Below, piece after piece: positions 25,096-38,400 of a stretch of 64,000 nt of DNA; position 1 is the stretch's first letter; the number at the start of each line of letters is the position of its first letter. Below the pieces are notes generated by a model. That model ran no database searches and had not been told where the DNA came from. It saw only the letters and a list, made by a program, of their open reading frames with translations. This stretch comes from Adiantum capillus-veneris (Eukaryota > Streptophyta > Polypodiopsida > Polypodiales > Pteridaceae): positions 103,768,912-103,832,911 of the forward strand of contig CM043963.1 in assembly GCA_014529385.2 (NCBI GenBank), read 5' to 3'. A program made the position numbers and the translations under genes.

Positions 25096-25960
25096 CAAAA
25101 ACCACAATAGTCCAGAAGGAATTTTCAGATAAGTAATAAACCCTTTAATTCTTTGTAAAAAGTACACTATATTTAAGTTCCCTTCCGATTATTATGCCAC
25201 CTTAATCACTGATTTGCTAGAAAATAATCACAGTGAGAATTTAAGATAGCATTTCTAAGTAGGTGAAAAACACCTTCCTGATATGTCTTCTTCTGCATGG
25301 TGTGTCAAATACGCATGCTAGTGAGTTGTACAATGTATTTTGTCAACTAGTTGAGTATCAGAGTAGCGTTCAGACCTAGCCACCATGAGCAAGAAAATAG
25401 TGTTTTTCTGCTTAACATAATGCCAATAAATGATAAGTGTCAAAAAAATCCCCTCAATTTTGTATTAATGAACAAGCTCCACCAATCCCCATGTCACTAA
25501 TCCCACAGGATTCATTGTATATGTGTAATTGTGTGTGGGGTGTGAGAGAGAGATAGAGATTAAAAAAAAAGATGCATGAAAATACCTGATTGAGTAAACA
25601 ATGTAGTAAAAAAGCTATTAATAGAAGAACTCCTAGGCTTGTGTACCAGTAACGTATCATGAGGGAGTGCCCTAGTATGGATCCTCATCAAGGGCAGGAT
25701 GTACAACATGCCAAGGGCACCATCGTGCCTGAAGGCGGTGCTTTTTGAAGTGCCATGTGCTCATCACCAACGAATTATATTGAAGCGATGCTAATGGTGT
25801 AGGATAGTGTGGTGATTCAGATACCTCAGAAAATTGGGGGCGGACAGTAGGAGGAATATCAAGCAAAGGTGGCTCCAAGCATAGCTAAAGAGGGAGGAAT
25901 CACCTCCGCTCGTGCTGAATACCAAGCATCAAAACTGTGCGCAAAATGAAAAAAGAAAGA

Positions 25961-25962
<2 letters not shown>

Positions 25963-26038
<76 letters not shown>
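25963..26038. repeat. (GA)38 microsatellite in copy A
   Basis: A perfect GA run. The same position in copy B has only about 14 bp of GA, and copy C has CA instead. Confidence 0.97.
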
Positions 26039-26044
<6 letters not shown>

Positions 26045-27117
26045 ATATATGTATTAAGTGTATGAACTAAATAAGAGTATAAAGTATCTATTGACTGACT
26101 CTAGTTAGGTGGCACACGAATGAGTCAAATGTTTGATAGGTGCCACATGCCAACACGGTTGTTTATATACCCAGGATAGGTAATAACTTTCATGCATTGC
26201 TCGAGTAGGGAGGAGTCCCAAGGGGAGCACTAAAAATGAAGTTTCTTGAGAGAATGAGAAGAGAAGAGTATCAAAAGGGCTGAAAAATAGAGGTTATATA
26301 ATACATCGTGTTTTATTCAATAGAAGACACTTGGAGTGTATTAATTGATCGAGTCCCTAATTATACGACATGTGAGCATTCATATAATACATTGTGTTTT
26401 ATTGATTAGGAGACAAATGGAGTGTATTAATTGATCCAGTTCCTAGTTATATGGCATGTGAGAATTCAAAACTCTCTTGTATTACCTAGACCTAACCGGT
26501 CAATATGCAAAATTATTAAGTATCCTACAATAGGAGGTTTTAATCCAATTTACTCCAAATCAAACGGTTTATCCCATATTTTAATGCATAGGCATTTGTT
26601 AGGTAAGATAAATTGAATGGACTATCGAGCATAGATTAATCTAGGAGGCATCTGATATAGAATATTAGGGTAACTTCTTAGTTAAAAATTCTTACAGCTC
26701 TGCACTCGATAGATCCTCATATATATATATATGTGATGTATCTATAGAAGAAACCCGTATAAGCATGTATTATGTGTGTGTGTCCCTCCCCCATCCTTGA
26801 GGAGAGGTCCACATGGTGGAGGATAGTCTACCAAGTGGACCTATTCCCCACCAATTGCGATAATTGTTACTTAAGAAATACAAAGATTATGCATCAATCA
26901 TTTGTGATGTGTTCCAAAGGGTTTGATTGTTGTACGATAAAGGGGTCCTCCAAGGAGGAGAATATGGTGATATGAGATATTTGTACCTGGAATCCCATGT
27001 TTTAAGTCTATAAACCATATGTTGTCATGTTGGTCATTGTAATATACTTTGATCCTGCTTAACAAAGATCAAATGGGGGACCACCCCCTGTCTGTCGGTG
27101 GTCATTAATTATATGTA

Positions 27118-28593
27118 AGCTGGAAGGTGCTTGACCAATTTAGGAGCTGAAGAGCCCCAACCCATCCCTTTGAATTGGGTGGGTCAAGTTAAAATTAATG
27201 TAACTGATCTACTACCATTGTATGGTGCTAGCCCACCAACCAAAGGCTAACTAGAAACAAGAGTGTGTGTGTTTGAAATGAAAAATCTAACAATAGTTTG
27301 ATTATACAAAATATTGAACCATACAATGGAGTAGATCAGAATGACAAATAAACAAGGTCAATGTCATAAGGACAAGGAAAATGATATTATGTAGAAAGAT
27401 ACGTACATGTATATAACATCATGTAACCTATTTGTTTCAGTAGTTTACATTAGCCTAAAATACAATGGAGTAGATCAGAATGAACCATACAATGGAGTAG
27501 ATCAGAATGACAAATAAACAAGGTCAATGTCATAAGGACAAGGAAAATGATATTATGTAGAAAGATACGTACATGTATATAACATCATGTAACCTATTTG
27601 TTTCAGTATTTTACATTAGCCTAAAATACTAATAAATGAAAAATTGCTTGCTGTAAACCATCTTGTCTCCATGTGTTATTATTAGCGTAATTCACTTCAA
27701 AGATATCTAGTGTCTAGAGATAACCTCCACAAATCCTACCAGGAGAGGGATCTAGCTATTACCTGCATCCATACAAAAGCTTTAGTAAGAACTGGCTATG
27801 CTTGTGTGTATTACAAGTGTCAAAATTGGGACCAGTTGTTATCCAGGTTACGTCTGTAGAATTTGTTTATAGCTTACCCTATGGACTTCATTTATTTTCA
27901 ACCATATATCAAAGTCAAATTACATCAAATGTATCAATAAATCCAAGTAGTACCCCCTTTATAAAAAAAAGGAAAGCATCTTGTTTGTATTATGAAGAAA
28001 ATGTCAAAAAATTGCAGTAATTACCATCTCTTTAGAGACCCTCATAGAAGGATTAAGGCTTTTAAATAAAATTGAGAACTTTAAATAGTCCTGTACTCAT
28101 ACAAAGTTTGCATTATTGTTTCAAAAAACTTATTTAACTTCATTCACCATGCAAGATGTCTGAGAGAAATGACCTGATCACTATGTAATAAATCTAAGTA
28201 AACGTTGTGTGTGAAGCTTTTGATTTCAAAGCCATTGATTTAAAGAATTAGTCAAGTAAATCTACAAAAGGTTGGAGGGCATTTGGTGAGAAGTAGATAG
28301 TGTAACCTTATGTATATAGTGTAACCATAGATATCAAGAGGTATGAACCTTGATGTCCATAAGAAAGATTATTTGATATAGAGTAAGACCTATACCTTAT
28401 TGGTAATTCAAACACATTCTAGAGTCCAAGAGTACACAAAGTTAAACTATATGTGTAAAGTACTAATGTAGACATTTTATATTAAGCCAAACTTCTTAGA
28501 GGTATAAACCGGTTCTCAATTAAAAAAATGTTGAAATGATGATATATATACTAACAGTTGGTGAAAATGCTCCCCCCCCCCCCCCCCCCCCCC

Positions 28594-28626
<33 letters not shown>

Positions 28627-30638
28627 CCACCAACCACAATAGTCCAGAATGAATTTTTAGATAAGTAATAAACCCAATAATTGTTTGTAAAAAGTACACT
28701 ATATCTAAGTTCCCTTCCGATTCTTATGCCCCCTTAATCACTGATTTGTTAAAAAATAATCATAGTGAGAATTTAACATAACATTTCTAACTAGGTGAAA
28801 AACACCTACCTGATATGTCTTCTTCTACATGGTGTGTCGAATACGCATGCTAGTGAGTTGTACAATGTATTTTGTCAACTAGTTGAGTATCAGAGTAGTG
28901 TTCGGACCTAGCCACCATGATCAAGAAAGTAGTGTTGTTCTGCTTAACATAACGTCAGTAAATGATGAGTTTCAAGAGAACCCCCTCAATTTTGTATTAA
29001 TGAACAAGATCCACCAATCCCCATGTCACTAATCCCATAGGATTCATTGTATTTGTATAATTGTGTGTGTGGTGTGTGAGAGAGATATAAAAAGGAAAAG
29101 ATGAATGACAATACCTGATTGAGTAAAGAATGCAATAAAAAAGCTATCAAAAGAAGAACTCCTAGGATGTGTACCAGTAACGTATCATGAGGGAGCGCCC
29201 GAGTATGGATCCTCATCAAGGGTACGATGTACAACATGCCAAGGGCACCATTGTGTATGAAGGGGGTGCTTTTTGAAGTGCCGCGTGCTCATTCACAAGA
29301 AAAATATATTCAAGTGATGCTAACGGTGTAGGATAGTGTGGTGATTCAGATACCTCAAAAAATGGGGGGTGGATAGTAGGAGGAATATCAAGCAAAGGTG
29401 GCTCCAAGCATAGCTAAAGAGGGAGAAATCACCTCCACTCGTGCTACATACCAAGCATCCAAACTGTGTGCAAAACAAAAAAAGAGAGAAGGAGAGAGAG
29501 AGAGATAGAGAATATATGTATTAGGTGTATGAACTAAATAAGGGTATAAAGTATCTATTGACTGACTCTAGTTAGGTGGCACACGAATGAGTCAAATGTT
29601 TGATAGGTGCCACATGCCAACACAGTTGTTTATATACCCAGGATAGGTAATAACTTTCATGCATTGCTCGAGTAGGGAGGAGTCCCAAGGGGAGCACTAA
29701 AAATGAAGTTTCTTGAGAGAATGAGAAGAGAAGAGTATCAAAAGGGCTGTAAAATAGAGGTTATATAATACATCGTGTTTTATTCAATAGAAGTCACTTG
29801 GAGTGTATTAATTGATCGAGTCCTTAATTATACGACATGTGAGCATTCATATAATACATCGTGTTTTATTCAATAGGAGACAAATGGAGTGTATTAATTG
29901 ATCCAGTCCCTAATTATATGGCATGTGAGAATTTAGAACTGGCATGTATGACCTAGACCCAACTGGTCAATACGCAAGATTATTAAGTATCCTACAATAG
30001 GAGGTTTTAATCCAATGTACTCCAAATCAAATGGGTTATCCCAGATTTTAATGCGTAGGCATTTGCGAGCCAAGAAAAAATGTATGGACTATCGAGCATA
30101 GATTAATCTAGGAGGCATCTAACTGTAGAATATTAGGGTAACTTCTTAGTTAGAAATTCTTACTCTGCACCAGATTGATCCTCATATATACATATGTGAT
30201 GTATCTATAGAATAAAACCGTGTAAGCATGTATTATGTGTGTGTGTGTGTGTGTGTGTGCGTGCGTATGTCCCTCCCCCATCTCTAAGGAGAGGTCCACA
30301 TGGTGGAGGATAGTCCACCAAGTGGACCTATCCCCCACCAATTGCAATAGTTGCTACTTAAAAAATCCAAAGATTATGCATCAATAATATGTGATGTGTT
30401 TCAAAGTGTGTGATACGAGAGTATCTGATTGTTGTTTGATAAAGTGGTCCTCCAAGGAGGAGAATATGGTGATATGAGATATTTGTACCTGGAATCCCAT
30501 GTTTTGAGTCTATATATTGATCGGATTTGTAAACCATATGTTGTCATGTTGGTCACTGTAATATACTTCGATCCTGCTTGACAAAGATCAAATGGGGGAC
30601 CACCCCCTATCTGTTGGTGGTCATTAATTATATGTAAG
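27118..30638 (+). repeat. Array copy B of ~3.3-kb noncoding repeat
   Basis: It is a direct tandem neighbour of copy A with the same marker order: AATAAATGAAAAATT (27631), C23/CG/CA tract (28572-28626), GGATTCATTGTAT (29039), CGTATCATGAGGGAG (29180), CCTACAATAGGAGG (29991), (GT)n (30236-30259). It differs from A by a 165-bp tandem duplication near its start and shorter GA. A solo LTR interrupts the junction with copy C. Confidence 0.85.
27317..27630 (+). repeat. 165-bp tandem duplication inside copy B
   Basis: The segment starting GAACCATACAATGGAG at 27317 starts again at 27482 and is almost identical, differing near TTTCAGTAGTTT versus TTTCAGTATTTT. Copy C has this segment once. Confidence 0.9.
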
Positions 30639-30948
30639 TGATGGGGGCTTTTCACAAGCCAGGCTCCCATACCCCTCCTCTCTCTTCCCCACCCCATGGA
30701 AACCCCCTCTTAGGGAGGGAGTGATAAAAGGCATTGGAAAAGTAAGAAAAAATAAAGTATGAGTATGTAAATAAGTGAGAAAGGTAAAATAGGCCACCTC
30801 GTGCCTACGGGGCAGCCCATCCCCACCCTGCCTCCTTTTTCTTCATTGTTGCCCCACCGTGTGTCCCTTTTCTTCTCCTCCAATCAAAAGGTCAACCCCC
30901 TCTCTCTTCCCCTTGTCCTTTCTCCTTTCTCTCTCCCCTCAAGCTACC

Positions 30949-31092
30949 CCACCCCTGTCCTCACCAATAATACGTTCTTTGTCACATGCCACCTCTCCTA
31001 TCTTCCAAAATAGCATACCCCACCCCCTGTCCTCACCAATAATACGTTCTTTGTCACATGCCACCTCTCCTATCTTTCAAAATAGCATACCC
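30949..31092. repeat. 72-bp tandem duplication in solo LTR
   Basis: Two adjacent 72-bp units containing CCTCACCAATAATACG and ATGCCACCTCTCCTATC differ at one or two bases. They lie upstream of the TATA box, in the U3 part. Confidence 0.9.
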
Positions 31093-31510
31093 CACCCCCT
31101 TTTCTCTCTCTCCTACACTCTCCCATGATCCAAATACCCCCCCTCTCTCTAAAATTCAAAATCTCTCTTGTCTTGTAGCCAGATGGCCTCCCCCACACTC
31201 ACACACACTCAATTCGACTGAAAAAGGTGCCCACAGACCCACCTTTACATGATGGTTACCGTATTTTTCTAGTGTACACACACATTTGCACACAGATTTA
31301 CCTATGTACACACTCCTCTCTCTTCCCTCTTGTAATTACTTATTTTCCATCTCACTCACTTTTTTCATCAACCCATCTCTCTCTCTTAGTCTCTCTCTCA
31401 TGAGACTGTTGTTCTGGCGCATATACACACATCCAGACAAGTGGGGCTCACAGTCACATGGCCGGTGCAAATAATAATTTCTTGATCTAGAAATCCTCCC
31501 CCTCCTCCCC

Positions 31511-31518
31511 TATATAAA
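31511..31518 (+). promoter_or_regulatory. TATA box of solo LTR
   Basis: TATATAAA lies in a C-rich context about 870 bp from the LTR start. Transcription would begin ~30 bp downstream, near the CATCACACTAAGG stretch. Whether it is still active is unknown. Confidence 0.6.
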
Positions 31519-32221
31519 GAGGGGTCACCATCACACTAAGGACACACACAACATCACCATATAGTACACTATGCACTGTGTGTGCCTAGTGCACACACAC
31601 ACACCCACACCATCACCATCACCGCAGTCACCATGCTCGACTTGAGCATGAACTCTACACCCTTGGGCTATGGAAGATGAAGGGCAGCTAAATGAAGGAT
31701 GATGGCCATAACCTTTGTGCAAGTCTTCGCCATCAGCTCCCACCTATCCGCCATGTGATCTACCACTCTCTCCCTTCTCTTTCCCCTACCCTATGCTCCC
31801 CATTTCATCGCCTTATTCTCTAAATAAATCTTGAGGTTTTGTGAGTATGTTTCTTGCAATGTTTTGCCCATGTGAGGTGTGCGGAATCGCCACCTAGTCT
31901 TGTGTTTGGAGTGAGCTTGTGTATGTGTGAATGGAGTGAGGATTCACCATCCTTCTGTAGTGTCTAAGTACTAAGCCGCTATACTCTCTCTCTCTCTCTC
32001 TCTCTAAAAATTGCTCTCATTTCCCTTCCTCTTCACCATTACTCCCAAGCATCCATCTCTCTTGGATGAAAACTTTGTTATGGTGGTGTGTTGTTTGCTT
32101 CCTAGACGCTCAAAGCTAGGTGGTGCCCCTGTTCGCTTTACCATGACAGGCTCGAGGCGCGCCATTCGGCCCTCGGCGTTTTAGAGGCCGTCGAGGTTAG
32201 GGGTTCGCTTTGCTCCCGTCA

Positions 32222-35200
32222 TAAGCTTGAAGGTTCTTGACCAATTTAGGAGCTGAAGAGCCCCAACCCATCCCTTTAAATTGGGTGGGTCAAGTAAAAA
32301 TTAATGTAGCTGATCTACTACCATTGTATGGTGCTAGCCCACCAACCAAAGGCTAGCTAGAAACAAGAGTATGTGTGTTTGAAATGAAAAATCTAACAAT
32401 AGTTTGATTATACAAAATATTGAACCATACAATGGAGTAGACCAGAATTGACAAATGGACAAGGTCAATGACATAAGGACAAGGAAAATGATATTATGTA
32501 GAAAGATAGGTACATGTATATAACATCATGTAACCTATTTGTTTCAATAGTTTACATTAGCCTAAAATACTAATAAATGAAAAATTTCTTGCTGTAAACC
32601 ATCTTGTCTCCATGTATTATTATTGGTGTAATCCACTTCAAAGATATCTAGTCCCTAGAGATAACCTCCACAAATCCTCGAAGGTGAGGGGTCTAGCTAT
32701 TACCTGCATCCACACAAAAACATTCAATTAAAAATTGCAATGCTTGTGCGTATTACAGGTGTCAAAATTGGGTCCAGTTGTTATCCATGTCACGTCTGGA
32801 GAATTAGTTTATAGCTTACCCTAAGGACTATCATTTATTTTCAACCATATATCAAAGTCAAATTACATCAATGTATCAATAAATCCAAGTAGTACCCCTT
32901 TAAAAAAAAAAAAACAGATAGCATTTTGTTTGTATTAAGGAGAAAATGTAAAAAAATGGCAATGATTGCCATCTCTTCGGAGACCCTCACAAGAGGATTA
33001 AGGCTTTTAAACAAAATTGAGACTTTAAATAGTCATGTACTCATAAGAAGTCTGCATTATTTTTTTTAAAAAATTATTTAGCTTCATTCACCATGCAAGA
33101 TATCTGAGAGAAATGACCTGATCACCATGTAATAAATCTAAGTAAACACTCTGTTTGAAGCTTTTGATTTAAAAGCCATTGATTTAAAGAATTAGACAAG
33201 TAAATCTACAAAAGGTTAGATGGCGTTTGGTGGGAAGTAGATAGTGAACCTTATGTAGATAGTGTAACCATACATATCAAGAGGTATGAACCTTGATGTC
33301 CATGAGTAAGATAGAGTAAGACCTATACCTTATTGGTAAGTCGAACACATTCTAGAGTCCAAGAGTACACAAAGTTAAACTATATGTGTAAAGTACTAAT
33401 GTAGACTTTTTATATTAAGCCAAACTACTTAGAGGTATAAACCAATTCTCAATTAAAAAAATGTTCAAATTATGATATATATACTAACAATTGGTGATAA
33501 TGCTTCCCAATGATTTAATGTTTTTGAAAAACTTTAGATACATTAGTGTAGGAATATTTGAGCAATATCGTGTTTGATTTATTGATACGATTTTTGAAAC
33601 AACCTGTAATCAAATCCCACTTGATTATATTCATCCAAGAGATCAATTATCCTTCACTTCCATACACATCTGGTACGCCGCATTCAAAGGGTGACAACAA
33701 CTAATTCAGTTAGACTTACAAAGTTTGTTGCCATTTCTAGTAGTGATCACATCTCCCATCCAATACCATGTTGGTATATCAAATCAATTTCAAGACGAGA
33801 GTGTACAAAGATGAACTGTATGTGTAACGTATCCTTGCAGAATACCTACCTTAAGCCAAGTTGTCCAAAGGTATAAATTGGCTTACAATCAATCAAAAAG
33901 GTCCGAACTTGACAATCATACTAATAGATGGTCATAATATTTCACATTGTTTAAAAACCTGTCAAATATACTAAAAATAACTACATGTCAGTTGTAATCT
34001 ACCCACATGTCATAGGTTACTGCAAAACATGGTATAATATCTCAAACATTTGAGAAACAGTTTACTAGGTCTCACCAACAACAATAGTCCAGAAGGATAT
34101 TTTAGATAAGTAATAAACCCAATAATTATTTGTAAAATGTACACTATATCTAAGTTCCCTTCCGATTATTATGCTGCCTTAATCACTAATTTGTTAAAAA
34201 ATAGTCATAGTGAGAATTTAACATAGCATTTCTAGTAGGTGAAAAATACCTACCTGATATGTCTTCGTCTGCATGGTGTGTCGAATATACATGCTAGGGA
34301 GTTGTAAAATGTATTTTGTTACCTAGTTGAGTATCATAGTAGCGTTTGGACCTGGCCACCATGAGCAAGAAAGCAGTGTTCTTCTGCTTAACATAATGCC
34401 ACTAAATGACGAGTGTCAAGAGAATCCCCTCAATTTTGTATTAATAAACAAGCTCCACCAATTCCCATGTCACTAATCCCACAAGATTCATTGTATATGT
34501 GTAATTGTGTGTGTGTGTGAGAGAGAAAGAGAGAGATAGAGATAAAAATAAAAATATGAATAAAAGATATCATGAGGGAGCACGCGAGTATGGATCCTCA
34601 TCAAGGGCAGGATGTACAACATGCCAAGGTAACCATCATGCATGAAGGTAGTGCTTTTTGAAGTGCTGCGTGCTCATTCACTACCAAATTATATCAAAGT
34701 GATGCTAACGGTGTAAGATAGTGTGGTGATTCATATACCTCAGCAAATCGGGGGCGTGCAGTAGCAGTATTATTAAGAAAAGGTGGCTCCAAGGAGTAGC
34801 TAAAGAGGGAAAAATCACCTCCACTCGTGCTGAATACCAAGCATCAGAACTGTGCACAAAACACACACACACACAGAGTGTATATGTATTAGGTGTATGA
34901 ACTAAATAAGGGTGTATTGTATCTATTGACTGACTTTAGTTAGGTAGCACATGAATGAACCGAAGGTTTGGTAGGTGCCACATGCCAACACGGTTGTTTA
35001 TATACCCAGGACATGTAATACCATTCATGTATTTCCCGAGTAGGGAGGAGTCCCAAGGGGAGTTCTACAAATGAATATTCCAGGGAGAATGAGAAGAGAA
35101 GAGTATCAAAAAGGGCTGAAAAAATAGAGGTTATATAATAAATCGTGTTTTATTCAATAGAAGACACTTAGAGTGTATTAATTGATCCAGTCCGTAATTA

Positions 35201-35640
35201 TACGACATGTGATCATTCATATAATACATCGTATTTTATTCAATAGGATACAAATGAAGTGTATTAATTGATCTAGTCGCTAATTATACAGCATGTGAGC
35301 ATTTAGAATTGTCTTGTATGACCTAGACCCAAAAAACCAACCGATCAATACGCAAAATTATTGAGTATCCTACAATAGGATGTTTTAATCCAATGTACTA
35401 CAAATCAAATGTATGATCCCATCTTTTAATGCATAGGCATTTGTAAGCCACGAAAAATTGAATGGACTATCGAGCAAAGATTAATCTAGGAGGCATGCGA
35501 CTGTAGAATATTAGGGTAACTTCCCTGTTATAAATTCTTACTCTGTACCCGGTAGATGCTCACACACACACACACACACACACACATATGTGTGTGTGTG
35601 TGCATGTGTGTCTACATTGCCCTATCCTCAGGCACCATAC
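32222..35640 (+). repeat. Array copy C of ~3.3-kb noncoding repeat
   Basis: It has the same markers as A and B: AATAAATGAAAAATT (32571), GATTCATTGTAT (34485), TATCATGAGGGAG (34567), CCTACAATAGGATG (35369). It lacks the C homopolymer and instead carries about 560 bp (33509-34070) missing from A and B. Within that stretch a diverged second copy of the preceding segment occurs (compare 33360-33500 with 33795-33940). The right end is a CA/TG inverted tract (35561-35604) and then the Gypsy relic. Confidence 0.8.
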
Positions 35641-35763
35641 ACAATGGGTCATAAGTGGGACCATTCATATGGGCTTACTACCTGATTAAAGAGATGAGGT
35701 TAGTACAATCACACGTGTTTAGTGGTGCTTTATGTGGTTGATTACTCATCTTTTTTATAAATT

Positions 35764-37406
35764 CTATACAAGAGATTTTAATATTGTCTCTCTTCCAAAC
35801 AAAATGGAGATGAAAGTTACCATTACAGGGATTGTGTACCAGAATTGAGAAGTTAAGGAATTGTATAGAGGTGGAGAAAAACCCCAAAGATGTATCAAAA
35901 CTATTTCCATAAGTTCATAAAGCATAAGGAAGTAACCGAGGCCAATCACGAGTACAAATCTTACATGCTTTAGCCAATGTCTTGAAAATGGGAGGATGCC
36001 CTCTGTCACTTTTCCCATTCCCTTCTGGATTGTATGTAGTAGTGAGTGTTAACTTGACACCCATACAAGCAGAAAAGCCTCTAGCTTTTTCAGCATCTAG
36101 CTCTCCTCTATCTACAATAATTCTTCCAACACAACCATATCTACATATTACATCTTCAAGCAAAACTTGCATACCATACTTGTAGCTTTGGTTCAGAAAG
36201 TCCTCCCTTCAACCTAGTTTGTAAAATCTTCCCTGGAAAGTTCTATGTACCTCATTTGTCATAACTCTATGGGCATTGTAATCAAATCGACTTCCCATTT
36301 GAAATGAATGCACAATGGATATGTTGGATGTAATCCATCATGATGCTTTACATTTTAGTAAATTTGATATACAATACAGTTTCAACAAAGTGCTCCACAT
36401 CTTTACACATACCCTTTCACCAATATCGATCTTTGATTTTAGCAAAAGTGGCCCAAACTCCCTTGTGTGTTGCCCATAATGACTCATGGAATTCTTTAAG
36501 TACTTGAAGTTGTGTTGCCTTGTCACAAAAACTTGCCGAGGCTTTCCTCCACTTCTTTGGATGCTTCCATAGAAACCCATCCCTTAAGAAATACCCATAA
36601 GCCTTCTTTCGGATACGCTTAAACTCTTGTTTGATCCAGTCCTTGTGCTTCTTTAGTGTACCTAAATATTTCCCAATCAAAAACCATTCACCTTCATATT
36701 TGTCCTTTGCAAAAGACTATAATGAAAAAACCGTGTTTTTACATTCTACATGCAATTTTGAAGAGGTAAAAAACCTCAATCCCACATCTTCAACTTCAAA
36801 AATCACAGCCTCTTCATCTTCAAATCTGGCCTTGGACAATATGTCATCTACTGGATTATCCTTCCTTGCAATATGATGAAACTCGAGATAAAATGATTTA
36901 ATATATGCTATCCAACATAGCATGGCAATGTCTGGTGTAGAACAACTTGTGATCATCCAAAGTAATGGTAAGCAGTCTATCTCCACTATTATAGAAGCAC
37001 CAATAGTACTCCTTGTCACACCTTAGGTCAATTTCTACACCCCAAACTTCCCTTTTTACCTGCAGGTATTCTCTTTGCCAAGCACTCAATACTTTAGCAT
37101 CAAATCAGATAGCATACCTTTTTCTCTTGTCATCACAATCGTCACAATAATTGGCTTTCCGCTTTTGTAATTTTATTTCCTTAATGTAGGAGCCTCTTGT
37201 AACATCTTCTTTAGTTTTTATGAACAGCCTTCAAGTGTTCTTCTTTCCAAACAAACTTATGTTCCTTCCTGAGAAATTGGTATAAAACCTCTCCAACATA
37301 TGAAAAATGGGGTAAAAATCTTTTTGCTTCTATAATTGAATTGCATGTCTCCTTCATCCTTTGAATAACATCCACTTTGACAGGGCTTGGTCTTCTACTA
37401 GATGGT
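35764..37406 (-). pseudogene. Outer Gypsy: RT end, RNase H, integrase
   Basis: Minus-strand reading, high to low coordinates. RT C-terminus: RPSPVKVDVIQ, then KRFLPHF and LRKEHKFVW. RNase H: SAWQREYLQVKRE, IEIDCLPLL-like, WIAYIKSF, HHIARKDNPVDD and SKARFE. Zinc domain: LRDGFLWKH, then HESLWATHKG and KDRYW. Integrase core: DRGELDAEKA, GVKLTLTTTYNPE and RGHPPIFK, then DWPRLLPYAL. The catalytic Glu in the SERGH-like motif reads Asp here. Frameshifts separate the parts. This pairs with the gag-protease relic at 49.2-51.4 kb, from which an inserted element separates it. Its 3' LTR is missing. Confidence 0.8.
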
Positions 37407-37504
37407 TGTTAACTAAGTCAAGGTCAGTTAATAGAAGTTGCTAAAGATCAAAGACATATAAATGCACATCGAAGACCAACATGAAGAAGTAGTAAAGATT
37501 GGAG
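37407..37504 (+). repeat. 5' LTR of nested element, left piece
   Basis: It begins TGTTAACTAAGTCAAGG and matches the start of the LTR at 47946 (TGCTAACTAAGTCAAGG) for about 97 bp, up to AAAGATTGGAG. There a DNA element interrupts it; the LTR resumes at 43814. Confidence 0.85.
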
Positions 37505-38400
37505 GAATCTGAGTCCTCGAGCGAGTACTTCCGAGCGAACAAGAAAGCGAGCGAGCACATACAATGAGAAAGACTAGATCAAGACCTCAATAGCTACTCT
37601 GTAGAGGATAGTGTAGCAAAGTAAATATGTTGCCTATTAAATAGTCTCAAACAAAAGAACCATACTCTTAATTTAATGTGTGCACATGCACCTTGATACA
37701 TAGTTACAAACACATATGCAAAATGTGCTAGCAAGAATTAACACTAAATCCAAGAACCTCATTATAAAACTAACTCTAAAAACTTGTGCTTACTCCTATA
37801 AAAACTTTAGGCCACATCTCAGATCGACCATAGCCGACAACAAAATAGCCTACAATGTAAAAATTTTCCAACCTGAGACACTTCAAGTATTGCTATACAT
37901 TTGGTCGTTCTCCACCCAAGGTTTGAAAGAGCTCCATCTTGGTGAAGGGTGCTTGGAGCATGTCCTCATGGGCTTGAGAGTTCAAAACTAAAATTTTGAG
38001 AAACACATAGTAGATATTCTTGCATGGCACATAAGGCAACCTCTTGGAATCTCTCTTTTGAAAGTCTTTGCACCAGGTACATCATGGAAAATTAAACAAC
38101 TTCATAGAGTATGTAACTCCCTTTGTCATTGGACATAGTAATAACCTCTTTAATTAACTCAATTGAAATGTAGTTGCCCAAATCTACTCCAATCTAATAC
38201 TGTTTTGTTAGCTTTGATCTTGCCCCTTAACAATCTTTCCGGGTGTGCGTGTTACTTATATTGCAAAACCAGACATAACCCTTCACGACCCCCAAGGGTT
38301 TGACCTAGATGCTATGTATTTGCAATTGTGACCCCAAAAGCATGGTGCTACAACCCCATGCTTAATATCATGGGAGTCAACATGAATGAATCATCCACAT

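Larger units (their letters stand above)
23892..27117 (+). repeat. Array copy A of ~3.3-kb noncoding repeat
   Basis: It starts at the GTGCTTGACC block and ends at GGTCATTAATTATATGTAAG, where copy B begins. Markers in order: AATAAATGAAAAATT (24100), AAGATATATAG, a 20-C homopolymer (25054-25073) with CA run, GGATTCATTGTAT (25508), CGTATCATGAGGGAG (25649), a (GA)38 run (25963-26038), and CCTACAATAGGAGG (26523). I find no coding frame conserved between copies, so the unit is noncoding as far as I can see. Confidence 0.85.
30639..32221 (+). mobile_element. Solo LTR, 1,583 bp
   Basis: It starts TGATGGGGGC and ends GCTCCCGTCA, an inverted-repeat-like TG/CA end pair. TAAG flanks both sides (30635-30638 and 32222-32225). 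The uninterrupted equivalent is seen at the A/B junction (TATGTAAGCTGGAAGG), so this is a filled site with a 4-bp target duplication. Inside, TATATAAA at 31511-31518 and AATAAA at 31823-31828 fit an LTR promoter and polyadenylation signal. No internal element sequence is attached, as expected after LTR-LTR recombination. The ORFs inside are pyrimidine-rich artefacts. Confidence 0.8.

Noticed and set aside
30801-31252. Overlapping Pro/Ser-rich frames
   Set aside because: They lie in the pyrimidine-rich U3 of a solo LTR and contain its 72-bp duplication.
35561-35604. CA/TG inverted tract as a regulatory hairpin
   Set aside because: It is two facing microsatellites within an array copy, without other support.
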